From positions 1 through 31,435 of the forward strand of contig KQ964306.1 of the NCBI GenBank assembly GCA_001566295.1: a stretch of 31,435 nt of DNA, given 5' to 3'. The position numbers and the translations under genes were made by a program. The stretch comes from Microdochium bolleyi (Eukaryota > Ascomycota > Sordariomycetes > Xylariales > Microdochiaceae). The notes beneath the pieces were generated by a model. That model did no database searches, was not told where the DNA came from, and worked only from the letters and a program-made list of their open reading frames with translations. Numbering within the stretch: position 1 is the stretch's first letter; every line of letters starts with the position of its first letter. Of this stretch, positions 1-11,625 are shown one piece after another.

Positions 1-145
1 AACAGTCTTTACCTTCTATACTTCAGCGATCAATCTAAGTATTATCCTCACCTATCACTTGAACCAGTCACTCAATTGACGAGAGTGGTATCTCTTCCAA
101 GAGACACGGCAACACCCAGAGAGAACGACATTATCCTTGGCTTAC

Positions 146-2157
146 TGAAGCATGGTGACCTGGTGGTTGTTGTGGTCTCCGCGTACAAGCCCAAGCGGGA
201 GACCCGACGCCCAGTCGAGCAGCTTCTTGTAGTATGTCTCGACGGATCCGACGTCGAGAGGGCAGGGTTTTCTGGAGCCATCGGCACGACGAGCGTCGTC
301 GGGGCTTCCTGTTACTAGGTACTGCTTGGCCACGTCGTGAAAGATGACGAAGAGCTGGCAATAGGCCCGCACGCTCAAGCCGTCCAATCGGGAGGACGCG
401 GACTTCTCACCATTAGCCGCGCCGCCATCATTGTCGTCAACATCATCATGACCAAGGGCGCTACTGCCAGCGAATCCCGGCATCGGCAGTAGGGGCGGAG
501 TGAGAATGTCCAGGTGGTGGTGGTGCAGCGCCCGGACACTGCAAAGACGCCAGGCGAGCGCGCCGGTCAGTCAGTCGGAACACCGCGCAGCAAGAAAGAA
601 ACGGGGGAAACATAAATGTCTAAGCTCACCACGTCCAGTTGAACGCCCCCCACGCCGTGCTCGAGGCTGCCCTGAGCCAGTCCTCGTGCCGGCTGGCCCA
701 GGCGGCGGCAGAGTGCTGGGCCAACGAGACGTCAAAGAGGCCCATCAGGCGGCCCAGGGCGCAGCCGGCCGTGGCGTGGCGCCGGGAAGCGTCCTCGTCG
801 CCGTGCGCCCCCGCCGCCATGCTCATGAGCTGCAACGCGGCCACGCTCGTCAGGGTGTTGTGGTGGGCTGCCCGCGCCGCCCAGAGGCGATCTGCCTCGC
901 GCAAAAGGGCCGGACCAAAGATCACGGCCTGCGGGTTGACGGCTGAGAGGGATTGCTGCACCGGTCGGCCGCCACGAGTGGCGGGGATGTCAGTTCGCTA
1001 GGTATGTCTTCTCATTGCGCAGCTGGGTGGGTAGTCGGGGAAGTGGCTGTGTATACTCACACAAGACCAGGCCAGCAGGGCGTTGACGAGGAGTGTGGAG
1101 CAGTGGTAGTTCTGGTAGCCGAGCAGGCTCGTGAGGAACAGGGCTTGGTCAAATAGTGGCAAGATCGGATGGTCGTTGGTCAGGTACAGCGCGATGGCTT
1201 GCGTGGCAGTGGCGCTTGGGATTTCGACCGTTGTCCATCTCGCGATGTCCAGGGAGTAGAGCCTTGGTACGAGGTGACTTGCAGTGGTACCTGCCTGCGT
1301 TGACGAAGACGGGGAGCTCAGTGACGAGGGTGACGGCCAGTCGGACCCTGCCGGCGTGTCGGCGTTTCTGCCACATCCAGGCTATGTTAGCTAGAAAGAA
1401 GTGGTCTCGTATGACGTGGAAGAGCCGGCCGAGGACATCCAAGGGGAACACTACTCACAGGAATGGCGGGCTCGGCCGCAGCAGCTCGGCTTCGTGCAGG
1501 TCTGACACGGCGAGTGGAAAGAGGGCCGGGTATGCAGCCGGGAACCGGACGGGCAGCTCGAAGGCGAAGCCCGGCTCCATCGCCGTTGTCGGTAGTGCTC
1601 TCACGGGCCGAGGGAGAAAGAGTCGTTCGCCAAGCAACGCCGCGGTGCGCGAGTGGTGGCGGGCACCCGGGTCGCCAGCCGCGTCATCTTGGTGGCTGCC
1701 GCTGCGGTTGCTGCTGCGAAGGGACGAGAGCAGCGCCATGGCCTGGTCGTACGGAAGCGTGCGGAGGAGTTGCACCACTCGACCAGACTGCTCGAGCTCC
1801 CGTGCGTCGCCGCCCGCGCCTTTTCTACTGGTCTGGTACTCGCATGTCCTCTCTCGCTTGGCGCAGGGTGAGCAGGACGGCAGTCGGCCATCGCACTACG
1901 ATGGGGTGAGAAGTTTGATCTCGTGTGACAACGGAAACAAGGGGTAGCAAGATCACTTCCAGGGCAATGGAGAGAGGGTGACGGACCCTGATCTTGTGCC
2001 TTCGGCAAGCGATGCAGCTGCTCCCATTGGCCCTCTGTGGCCGCTGGGGGGGCAGCCGAGGGCGGGCCGGCAGTACAGTAGCATCGCCGCCGTTGTGGCT
2101 GGCTCGCGCGGAGGTAGGCTTGGGTGCAATGACGGGAAACCTGCGAGATGACTTCAT
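146..2157 (-). CDS. Zn2Cys6 fungal transcription factor, 3' end not resolved
   Basis: Nuclear DNA-binding regulator. I rebuilt five exons on the minus strand: 2157-1987, 1895-1459, 1367-1061, 955-630 and 538-146. All donors and acceptors are GT-AG, and phases agree at each junction. Exon 1 carries the first half of the zinc cluster (CIACRRHKIR) and exon 2 the second half (CDGRLPSCSPC then KRERTC), giving a canonical C-x2-C-x6-C-x6-C-x2-C-x6-C. The middle exons give a helical region resembling the fungal-specific (MHR) domain of NirA-like regulators (for example ALYLTNDHPILPLF and LLVNALLAWSC). The last visible exon (YYKKLLDWASGLPLGLVRG) also fits that family. A donor GTAAGC starts at 145 and an in-frame TAA follows at once. 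The next exon is not identifiable in the remaining 145 bp, so the protein probably continues past the left edge; about 544 residues are visible. The ATG at 2157 gives a 45-residue leader before the zinc cluster. Target genes cannot be inferred. Confidence 0.85.
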
Positions 2158-3355
2158 CGGCTCAGACGATTGTGGGCAGGAAACGACAGAAACGGGGCCG
2201 ATGCTCGTGCTCCCTGGGGTGATGATGGGGTTCTTTGTTTGTTTTGTGTATTGACCAGTCTGCTATCTACGGGGTTGCAATTGAGCGTGTGCATGTACTT
2301 GATGTGACTGACAGGCTCTAGAAAAAGTCGAGGGCGAGCGAGGCGGGCATACGGTTTTGTGTGTTTCTCTCGACAAGGACATGATGGCCCGGAGTCGACC
2401 TGCAGTGCCACGAGTCACAAGACAGCCTACACTGGGACCAATCGGCATCAAGGTGGCCCTTTTCAGGGTTACCCATTTTCAGGGTCTGGTGACGCACCGT
2501 GACGTGTTGAGGGGACCAGGAAACCGGGGATGCGAAGATCCGGAGAGGTCCGGCCATGGCAAACCATGCCAATACGTGTGCAACGACGCGCCGCCATGGA
2601 ATGGAACGGCGGTGTCCGGCCGGCAAGCCCGAGAATCGAGAGTCTCGAATCGAGATTGCTGGCATCGAGCCAGACATGGGATTCATAAACCGGAAAAAAT
2701 GATTCCCACAAGCCCCCTGCCCTGCCCTGCCCTGCCCTGCCCTCAGGGGGCCTACTGCGTCATGCCTCGTATTGACAGGGGGGTGCGGCAGCTGCGGATC
2801 GACAGGCACAAAACCACACCTCGGCAAAGTAGCGTACTCAGTAGAGAAGCAGCTAGAAACAGAGATCGAGATGGCCCCGGCCGTGGTTGACGGCTCCAGT
2901 TCTTGCCCAGCCGGCAACAGCGCCCAGCAGCGTCCCGGTATTGTTGGCCTCGGCAGGACAGACAAATGAGTATGAGGCAGTCAATACCAAATACGGTGAT
3001 TGACCCCAGGCGGCCAGCAGCCGAGCAAGAGCAGATAGCAATGCGCTCTGCGCAATTCGACCGCCAAGATGCGGCTCTGCAGACCAGCCAGGTGGTGAAA
3101 AGTAATCACTTCGTGTCCCGGTCTATTTGGCATGTTCTTGCTCCCTGGTCTTGTGCTGAGCAGACATCGTGATCCTGCTTTTGACTAGCCCGGGTGTGCA
3201 TCGTTGGCTCTGCTGTGTTATAAAGCCGCCAGGTCTTCGCTTTGGATCTCCATCGTCGGGCAAGCAGGTAATCAATACGCATCTGCCGAGAGTAATTACC
3301 AAATACGTCATGGCCGTGCTGTGATTGTCCCTTTCCTCGCCTGACCCGGAAATGA
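2158..3355. other. Intergenic region, no supported gene
   Basis: This gap lies between the start of the Zn2Cys6 gene and the stop of the WC-1-type gene, both on the minus strand, so it should hold the promoter of the former and the 3' flank of the latter. Open frames here lack recognisable domains and convincing splice structure. The only distinct element is the CCCTG pentamer tract near 2713-2750. Confidence 0.6.
2713..2750. repeat. CCCTG pentamer microsatellite flanked by inverted arms
   Basis: Five consecutive CCCTG units are bounded by CCCCCTG on the left and CAGGGGG on the right. The single strand could therefore form a short hairpin with the tandem units in the loop. It lies about 555 bp upstream of the Zn2Cys6 start codon. 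Confidence 0.8.
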
Positions 3356-6022
3356 TCATGGTAAGGGCTTCGGGCTAGTCTTGCGCTTCCGTACCGGCTG
3401 CTGCTGCTGTCTCTTGCCGCCGTTCGCCGCCAGGTCCTGCTCGTCCCTGTTGGTCTTGGCCCAGCGCAGGCCGCAGCGGTTGCATAGGTCGCGCATCCCG
3501 CTGGGCCCCTTGCGCCACTCCGGGCTCGCCTTGGTGTGGCAGTTGGCGCAGCCCTCGCGAAGGAGCTGTCTGTACAGCGCGCCACCGCTGTGGCTGCCAC
3601 CACCCTCGATATTATCATTCGTCGCGGTCGTAGTCATCGTCGTTGACAGTGTCGTCGCCGATGTTGCTGTCGCGTTCGCCGTCATTATTGCTAGTGTTGA
3701 CGTCTTCTTCATTCGCCGCCGCTGCTTCGCGGCCGCCTTGAGCCGCTCAACCTCGGCCTGCAGCACGGCGTTCTGGGCCTTTAGCCGGTGAGCCTCGAGT
3801 GGTGAGTTGCCGCACTGTTCGGCTGAGAGGTCTGTCATGATGTCGTCGTCGTCGTCGTCGTCGTCGTCGTCCCGGTTGCTGTTATTAGGTCGATCATCGC
3901 TTGTATCGCGGATACGGGCTTTGTTCTCTGCGACATGCCGCCTCTTAGTGCTGACGGGGGTTGCGGTTGTGGTATTCTCTGCGCAACCCACGGGTTTCGT
4001 CAGTTAGGCGACAGCCCATGCCACTCATGAATCAAGGGTTCGGCAGTCAAGGAGACTTGGAAGAAGACTCTGAAGAAGACTCGGACAAGAAACTCACCTT
4101 TGCGGAGCAGCGCCCAAGTCACCTTGCACTGGAGGATAGCCGAACGAGCCGCGCAGCTGCCACACGGGGAGCGGTCCGGGTAGAGATTGACAGTGGCGCA
4201 CAGGTCGTACTTGTCAGTCGTGCTGAGCCTGCACGTCGTCGTCACGAAGTCGCTTGCCCCGAGGCCCGCGAGCGCCTGCTGGAACTGCTCCACGTCGGCA
4301 TCCTTGAGCATGTCTTGGAAGCTAGTTGCGACCCCGACATCACCATCACAACCACCACCCCTGAAATTAGAAAGCCAATCTGGGCCCAGGCCGAGCACGG
4401 CGGGCACCACGGCCGAAAGGACGGCGAGGATGAGCCCCGAGGGCGAGATGCGCAGCCAGAGGTCCCGGTCGCCGAACCCGCCGCCGCGCGAGGCCACGAG
4501 GTGTCGCGAGAGGCGCGGCATCTCGCGCGGGTAGCAGCTCAGAAGGACAAGCCGCTCCCGGGCCACAACTCCGGGGCACCACGGCCTGCCGGTGCCGCCG
4601 AGCCACGCGTACCTCCCGTCCCCCGTTACGAGCCGGAAGAGCACATCATCCCCGTCGTCACCACGTGACATGGCCGAGAGCCCGCGCAGCAGCAGCCGCC
4701 TGTCCGCATCGTGGCAGAGCTCGAGCAGGTTCGTGTCCGCGAGGCTGGCCGTGCTGTTGACGAGGCGGCTGCAGGACGGCGAGGCGTATCGGATCAGCCC
4801 CTTTAGCGAAACCACAAAGACCAGGCCGTCCAGCTGGTCCAGGAGCACCTCGTGCAGGGCCTCGGGCATCTGCCAGGCGTGATGGCTGGGCGCGGCCGGC
4901 GTGCTGATGCCGGCGGTGCTTGGTGGCGACGGCCACCAGGCGGGACTGTCCACGGCGAGGTCGCGCGGAGGACGCGGTGGCGTTGGGCCGTAGGGGTCGA
5001 TGTCGGCGAGCGAGCCGCAGAGAGTCTCGGGAGGTGTGCAGATTGGTGGCGGTGGTGACTGTTGTTGTTCCCCGAGATGACTGACATTAGCCACAGGAAC
5101 GGCGGCGTGGCAGGCTCTTCTTGCAGTCTCTTTCTGGTACTTACCGCTTTGGTGTCGCTGGGGCGTGCGACGAGGGAGAAGCTCGGGGCGTCGCGTATGA
5201 CGACGTTGCGTTGTGTGATGCTCGTCGTCGTGTCCTGGCTGCAGTGTCAGGTGTGGAAACCATGGTGACTGAGTTCACAAACATGTCGCCGTTCTTCCTA
5301 AAGTTCGGGACGGTGTGCTGTGACACGACAGAGTGCTCGATGCCAATGTCGTCGCTGGGAATCGCATTGTATCTGGAAGTGGCGGCCTTTTTGTGCGAGT
5401 CCTGAGAGTATCCCCTTGGGCAAGACGGTTCGGAGCCGAATTCTTGCGTGGTAGAGGTTGGAGGATACTGCAGAAAGCGGCAGTTCCGGCCTAGTATTTC
5501 GTAATGGTTGTACCCGGTCATGGTTGCGAATTCGTTAGAGACAAATACGACAGGCAGGTCGTCCTGGTCGAGGTCGACAGCGATAAACGCTGCTGGAGGC
5601 TCGAGCCCGAGCTCCGCCTGGCGGAATGTCCACTGGGCCATTGCCAAAGCTCTGGCAAACTCGCTGTGCGAAAACCCAAGCCTAGGCAACGGCAGTGGGC
5701 TGGTTTGAAGGCTGTGGCTTGGTTGAAACGGTGTAAGCAAATGCGCAATGTAAGAGGCACGAATCCGAGGTTCGTGCTTGCTCGTGCGCCGGCGAGCTCG
5801 CAAGAGAGGCCCATCTTACCAGGCAGTCTCCAGTGCTTCCTGGCCGCAAATCAGCATCTGGTCACAATGCCCAGCTTGCTGTGCTGTCGCCATCATCGGC
5901 CCTGAGACGTCGCAAGTGTCGGCACCCCGAGGTTCGCAGTCCTCTGCCGTGCAGGTCTCGCCCCCTTGGATGTCTCCGAGCAGTCGCGGTGATTGCCCGG
6001 GACTCTGACTTGACAATGACAT
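3356..6022 (-). CDS. wc-1: White collar-1-type blue-light receptor and GATA transcription factor
   Basis: Blue-light photoreceptor/transcription factor. In other fungi WC-1 binds flavin in its LOV domain, pairs with WC-2 through PAS domains and activates light-responsive promoters. I propose exons 6022-5820, 5681-5145, 5080-4098 and 3978-3356; phases match and the protein is about 781 residues. In order: a short N-terminus, a LOV domain with the hallmark GRNCRFLQ (photoactive Cys about 135) and NFRKNG, PAS-B starting near residue 325 (LDGLVFVVSLKGL), PAS-C (about 445-560), a run of ten Asp near 611, and a GATA finger at about 718-742 (CANC-x18-CNRC, GLRWAK). It is shorter than Neurospora WC-1 and lacks the terminal Gln-rich tracts. 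The end of the LOV domain (expected GFQ strand) is not recognisable after SVTMV. Exon 1 is inferred from a donor at 5819 and an acceptor at 5682. Divergent from the histidine kinase. A WC-1 paralog rather than the true ortholog is possible. Confidence 0.88.
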
Positions 6023-6839
6023 TGTGTTGGTGGCCGGTTTGGCAAATCGACGTCTGACAACCAGCCCGGGCCCTTGCTTTCATAGCCATCCAGGGCCGCC
6101 GAGCTGGGAGATCCAGAAGACTTTCAAAGTCCGGGCCAGGGGCTCTCACGCGTGATGAAAGGTTTACGACGGCGACATATCTAGGTGGTCAGGGTCTTGG
6201 CCACTACGGAAGCCTGCAGACAGTATCGTTTTTTCGCGGCACTTCCAAGAAGACCGCCATCGCGAAATGACTATTGTCCACGACCCAATCATAGAGTTAG
6301 ACCCTGCCCACAACCACACCAGGACATACCTCCGGCGCCCTAAAAATAATGGATGGGCCGACGGGCTGCAGCGACCGGGAAACCGGGCACCATGAGCCAA
6401 AAAGAGGTGGCACACCTAGATCAATTTTGCAGGGGTTATACTAACAATTATACGGTTATGCCATACAAACTACATAGAAAAATGGAATAGAATCTAGGGT
6501 CCTCCAATCAGTACGTAATGCGCTCTCCTCTAGCCTTCAACTGGGGCGCGCATCCTTGCATTTGGAAGATTAGCGTCTTGGCGTTAGGTGTGCAACCTCC
6601 TTTTGGCTCATGGTGCCGGGGTTGCAAGCGAGCGAGCCTGTCTTGTGCTCGTTCATCGCCCTGGCCATGGCTACTTCCGTTGCGCATGCCGTTGCGCGGG
6701 ACGTCTCGGGCCATGCAACTCATCAATCTATCTGGCATTTGACGTGGTCGTTGCTCGATGATCCCTTCTCCACGCCTATGCCAGTTGCCCCAGCCAATGT
6801 CCCGGGCGTCTGCTTCACTGCAGACTTGTGCGGTCCGGC
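6023..6839. promoter_or_regulatory. Shared divergent promoter of the WC-1-type gene and the histidine kinase
   Basis: These 817 bp separate the two proposed start codons, and no coding sequence is supported between them. The central part (about 6330-6510) is AT-rich, including CTAAAAATAATGG near 6340 and TTATACTAACAATTATACGG near 6436, suitable for core promoter elements. No transcription-factor site can be assigned with confidence by eye. Confidence 0.55.
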
Positions 6840-9800
6840 ATGCCTCATTCTACCCAACTCGGTGTCGAGGGACGACGTGAGCGGGAAGTCTTTCGCATCC
6901 TGCCGCAGCTGTAAGTTCTACTGTCCGTTCCAGTTTGATTTGCCGTGTCTGCGCTCACGACACGCATCGGCCGCTAACGTCCCCCGTGGCTGCTCTCATC
7001 AGGCTCGACACCACTACGACTGCAGCCAGACCCTCGATTGCTTCCGACCTGCCACTGTCTGTCCACGATCCTGTGCTGACTGCTCTGGCCCAGCTCGCCG
7101 TCTTCAAGCTCGGCGTCCGGCGCTGCCTCGTGTCCGTCTTTGACCGGGAGCGCCAGCTCGTTCTCGCCGAGGCCACCCAGGAGTCGAGTCTCTGGTCTCC
7201 AGCCCCGTCGCCGAGTAGCAACAAACACAACAGCCAGACATGGCTAGGCGGCACGGCCATCCCCCGGAGCCATGGCATTTGCGAGCACCTCTTGTCGCGC
7301 GATAGTCGGACGCAGAGCCCCGCGGCACCAGACGGCGACCTCGCGACATCGGTCGTGCCGGACCTCGTGCTCGACCCCCGGTTCTGCGACCGGCCATATA
7401 TCCTCCAGCCGCCATTCAACCGCTTCTACGCTGGCGTCGTCCTCGTGACGAAAAGTGGCGTGACCATCGGCGTGCTCAGTGTCTGTGACGATGCGCCACG
7501 CCCAGCCGGACTGGACGACAAGCAGCTGTGCTTTATGCAAGATCTCTCGCGCACGGTTACGAAGCACCTCGAGTCCCAGCAGCCCGTCGCCACGTCGCGA
7601 CGGGGTGAACGCAGTAGGTATTCTCGTGAAGCGAACATCCCGGTTAGAGCCGAGCGGGCGCGGCAGCCAACGACGACAGCCTCACCAAACAACCGCCCCC
7701 CCCCCCCCCGAAAACCCCCTTGCGTGTGCGCTATTCTGGTGTTGTTTCCAAAGTTCCGGGCAACTAGCTGACGGGATTTACACGACAAAGTGGTTCGTGG
7801 CCTAGGCAGCTTCTACGAGGGCAAAGCAACCATCTCAAGATGGGATCCCGACTCGTCGGTCGAATCACGAACTGTTGGTATCGAGCCGCACGACTATACA
7901 GACAGCTGTGAGCAGGAGCTACGCGGCCCGGAGCAGCAGGCTAGGACAACTGCAGAACGACCACAGCCAGTGCCGCTGCAGTTTCCCATCAGCGAGCCGG
8001 TTTCGGTTGTCGTCAAAACGCTGTTACCGATGACGGCCCCATCGAGGACAGTCCGCACGCTGTCGGCGCTGCAGAACTCCATCTACCGCGAAGCGAGCGC
8101 CATTTTTGGCAGGGCCGCAAACATCATCCGCGAGTCTGTCGAGGTCGATGGCGTCGTGTTCCTCGATGCATCTATCTCGTCGTTCGGCGGCCTCGTCCCG
8201 GATCAGGGCGTGGGCTCGTACATGGCAGAGAGAGATGTGCTCTCACCCGGGATCGACGATTACAGCGACGAGCACAAACCGTGCCACGTCCTCGGCATCT
8301 CCAGTGGCACGTATTCCAGCATGGACAGGGACTGCGTGGCGGTCGAGTTTGGCGTCACGGAGAGCATGCTTCACCTGCTACTTGCCAAGTATCCCATGGG
8401 CAGAGTCTTCACCCTCAACGAGGACGGCTCGGCTGAGGAGTCCAGCAGCAACGGCAGTCAGGACGGCGGAGACTGTAGCGTCCGCGACAACAACAGCAAC
8501 AGCAGCGGTAGAAGCAGCAGGAGCAGCAGGAGGAGCAGGAGAAGCACAGAGAATTCGTCGTCGTACTCGGTCCCGACGCTGGACACGGTCGCCAGTCTCG
8601 CGGCAGCCCTCGACGACGCAGCCCTGGACGAGTCGGAACGGAGACACGACTACGAGCTCGTCGCGGCCATGTTCCCCGGGGCCCGGAGCGTGCTGCTGGT
8701 GCCCATGTGGGACGCCCGGGCCGAGAAGTGGTTTGCTGGCTCGTTCCTGTGGACGGACAACCCGGCCCGGAGCTTCACCGTCGAGGGCGAGCTCAGCTAC
8801 CTGCGGGCCTTTGCAGCGACCATCATGGCCGGCGTGGACCGGGCCGACGCCCTCGCCTCGGAGCGCGCCAAAAGCGTCCTGCTCGGCTCGCTGAGCCACG
8901 AGCTGCGGTCGCCGCTGCACGGCATCGTCGCCGCCGTCGAGCTGCTGCACGACACGGAGCTCAACACGTTCCAGGCCGGCCTCCTGCAGACCATGGACTA
9001 CTGTGGCCGCACCCTGCTCGACGTCATCGACCACCTCCTCGACTACTCCAAAATCAACACGCTCGTCAAGTCCAACAGGGTGGCGTCAGGGGGGGACGCA
9101 GACCAGTCGATGGCCCCAGCACTGCCACCACCGGTCGAGCTGGACGCCCTGGTAGAGGAGACTGTCGAGAGCGTCTACTCGGGCCTGATCCTCGCACAGG
9201 CCGTCCAGGGGATCCCAGCGTCGCCGGCACCGGGCCCAGCAGACTCGGACATGACACTGCCGCTCAGACAGCCCATGGAACGGTCCAGCTCGGCCCGCTC
9301 GTTCGACTCGGGGCTCACGTGGGCTTCCGACTCGGCCCCTGACCTCATCGACCCGTCGACCATCTGTGTCTTTATCGACTGTGACCCGCACGCCGAATGG
9401 CTCTGCCAGGTCGACGCGGGCGCGCTGCGCCGCCTCATCATGAACCTCGTCGGCAACTCGCTCAAGTACACCACCACCGGCTTCGTCAAGGTGAGCATCC
9501 GCCAGGGCCAGCCACAGCACGGGGGCGGCGCACCCGGCAGCAGTCTACCGAACCACCTGCTGCTCAAGGTCACCGACTCGGGGCGAGGCATCGACCCGGA
9601 TTTCCTGCGCAACCGGGCCTTCCGGCCGTTCTCGCAGGAGGATGTCCTCTCCCAGGGCACCGGTGTGGGCCTGAGCCTCGTCAAGGACATAGTCGAGGTC
9701 CTGCACGGGTACCTACACGTCGAGAGCCAGCTGCACCTAGGCACGGCTGTCACCGTGTCGATCCCGATGCCCGAGCCCGTGCCGGGCCCGCGCCTGCCGA

Positions 9801-10522
9801 CGCCGTTCTGGGAGCACGTCCGGAGCCTCCGGGGCCTGCGCGTGTCGCTGCAAGGCTTCCGGGCCGAGGCCGCCGCGCCCGGCATGACGAGCGACCCGTC
9901 GTCGCCGCCGCCGACGGAGCTCGGCATCGTCACCATCATCTGCCGCGACTGGCTGCAGCTCGAAATCGTCACGCCAGACATGACGGAGATCCGGCCCGAC
10001 CTGATTCTCTGCACCGAGACCGCCGCCAGCCGGCTCATGGCCGTCACGGGCATCTCCCTGCCGCCTGTCGTCGCCATCTGCGACACGGCCACGACGGCGC
10101 GCAACTACTCGCTCCAGTTTGTCCACGACAACCGCGTCAGGGTCTTTGAGACCCTCTTCCAGCCGTAAGCAGAGCCGTGTTTCCAATCCCATGATAAGCA
10201 GGAGTGATGAACGAATCTCATCACTGCTATCCTCACCACATCACTTGCCCAGCATCGCTAACACTGCCACTCCCCTCTCCCTGCAGGATCGGACCCCGGA
10301 AGCTTGCCAGCGCCCTGGTGCTCGCGCTGGGTCGGTACAACAAGACTCCCCTCTCCGAGCTGCTTCCGTCAGACCCGCTACTGCCGCTGCGTCTGAGCAA
10401 CAGAGCGCTGCTCGACTCGCTGCTCACGACCGAGTTCCTCGCCGGCGGCGAGTTCCCGTTCATGTCGGACGGCAGCGGGCCACACGCCCTGCCGCTGGCA
10501 CCCCCTTCGCTGTCGCCGGTAT

Positions 10523-10562
<40 letters not shown>

Positions 10563-11625
10563 GTCGCCACCGAGGACACCGGCAGGAGACGGGCTGGCCC
10601 TGCCTGTGCCCATGCCTGTGCCTGTACCTGTACGAACACTCGACTCAATATCCATCACGCCGCCTCCTCAGCCATCCCTATGCGACGCCGTGACAAATCA
10701 TCTCAATAGCAGTGCGCACCTAGCGCCCGCAGATGTTAGCGTAGGCGACAAACAGGACAGTCTAGACTTCAGAGACGGATTCGCCCGTGGCGAGGGCGTC
10801 AGCACCGAGACCAGGCTCGAAATCGGGTACTTGCCATCTATACCACCGGCTCTACCTTTATTGCGACCACAGCCAGAGGTTCGAGGTCCCCCCCGGGACC
10901 GATACCTCCTCGTCGACGACAACACGATCAATTTGCGGGTAAGTTGGGTCCAAAGAGGCAAGGCAGCATCGTCGGTCGGACTCTGTCATTTCCCCGTCCC
11001 CGCCTTGTCCTAGAAGCATGGCACAATCCCGCCCATCTCTCCAATCAAGTTTCGATATTCTTCATCTCTCGACTTTGCTTCTATTTCTTTCCTTCTTTCT
11101 TTCCTTCTTTCTAGCCCTTTCCATTCTCGCGCACACGCTGACAAACACGTGCACCTGTCCTCGCAGATCCTCGTATCTTTCATGAAGAAGCTCGGCCACG
11201 CGCACACGACAGCCACAAACGGCCTCGAGGCGCTCGAGGCGTACGCCGCCGCCGCCACCACCGCCGCCGCAGGCCCGCCCTTCAGCCACGTGCTCATGGA
11301 CATATCCATGCCCGTCATGGACGGGCTCGAGGCCACGCGGCGGATCCGGCAACTCGAGAGGAGCTCGGCCGCGCTGGCGACGACGACGACGACGACAATA
11401 ACGACGATGACGATCAAGCGCGACGGGGGAGGAGGAGAAGAAGAAGAAGAAGATGATGAGCGGCCGTCGCCCCTCGCCGCCGCCATCCGGCGCTCCCGGA
11501 TCATCGCGCTGACGGGCCTCGCGTCGGCGGCGGCGCAGCACGAGGCGTTTGCCAGCGGCGTGGACGTGTACCTCACCAAGCCGGTGCGCTTCCGCGATCT
11601 GTCGGAGGTGCTCCTGGAGAGTTGA
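6840..11625 (+). CDS. GAF-type hybrid histidine kinase with C-terminal receiver
   Basis: Sensor kinase of a phosphorelay: a His phosphorylates itself, passes phosphate to the receiver Asp, then normally to an HPt protein. Five exons fit: 6840-6910, 7003-7613, 7791-10164, 10287-10938 and 11167-11625, all phase-consistent, about 1388 residues. The short first exon (REREVFRILPQL) was found because it splices in phase into the GAF-like region (VFDRERQLVLAEAT, SHGICEHLL). Then come a linker, HisKA with SLSHELRSPLHG (phospho-His about 597), HATPase_c with N box MNLVGNSLKY, DSGRGID and GTGVGLSL, a VSP-repeat linker, and a receiver (VDDN about 1229-1231, LMDISMPVMDG with Asp about 1281, LTKPV with Lys about 1374). 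All catalytic motifs look intact. No transmembrane segment was seen, so it is probably soluble. An insertion of Ser/Arg repeats lies near 8490-8560. I do not assign a numbered kinase group or a stimulus. Confidence 0.92.
7696..7709. repeat. Poly-C tract (14) inside a histidine-kinase intron
   Basis: A run of 14 C lies in the second intron (7614-7790) of the histidine kinase, so length changes would not alter the protein. The intron has a GTAGGT donor, a GCTGACGGG branch region and an AAAG acceptor, and it joins codon A|TG. Confidence 0.8.
10512..10563. repeat. In-frame 9-bp tandem repeat coding Val-Ser-Pro
   Basis: About five units of GTCGCCGGT encode a (VSP)n stretch in the linker between the kinase core and the receiver. 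The unit is a multiple of three, so expansion or contraction keeps the frame and would change only linker length. Confidence 0.85.

Noticed and set aside
1156..1947. A 263-codon plus-strand open frame over the Zn2Cys6 gene
   Set aside because: It is antisense to well-supported exons carrying the zinc cluster and MHR-like region, and its translation is Arg/Ser-rich with no domain. GC-rich DNA commonly gives such shadow frames.
9175..10104. A 309-codon minus-strand open frame over the histidine kinase
   Set aside because: It is antisense to the catalytic kinase exon with all conserved motifs, and its translation has no domain.
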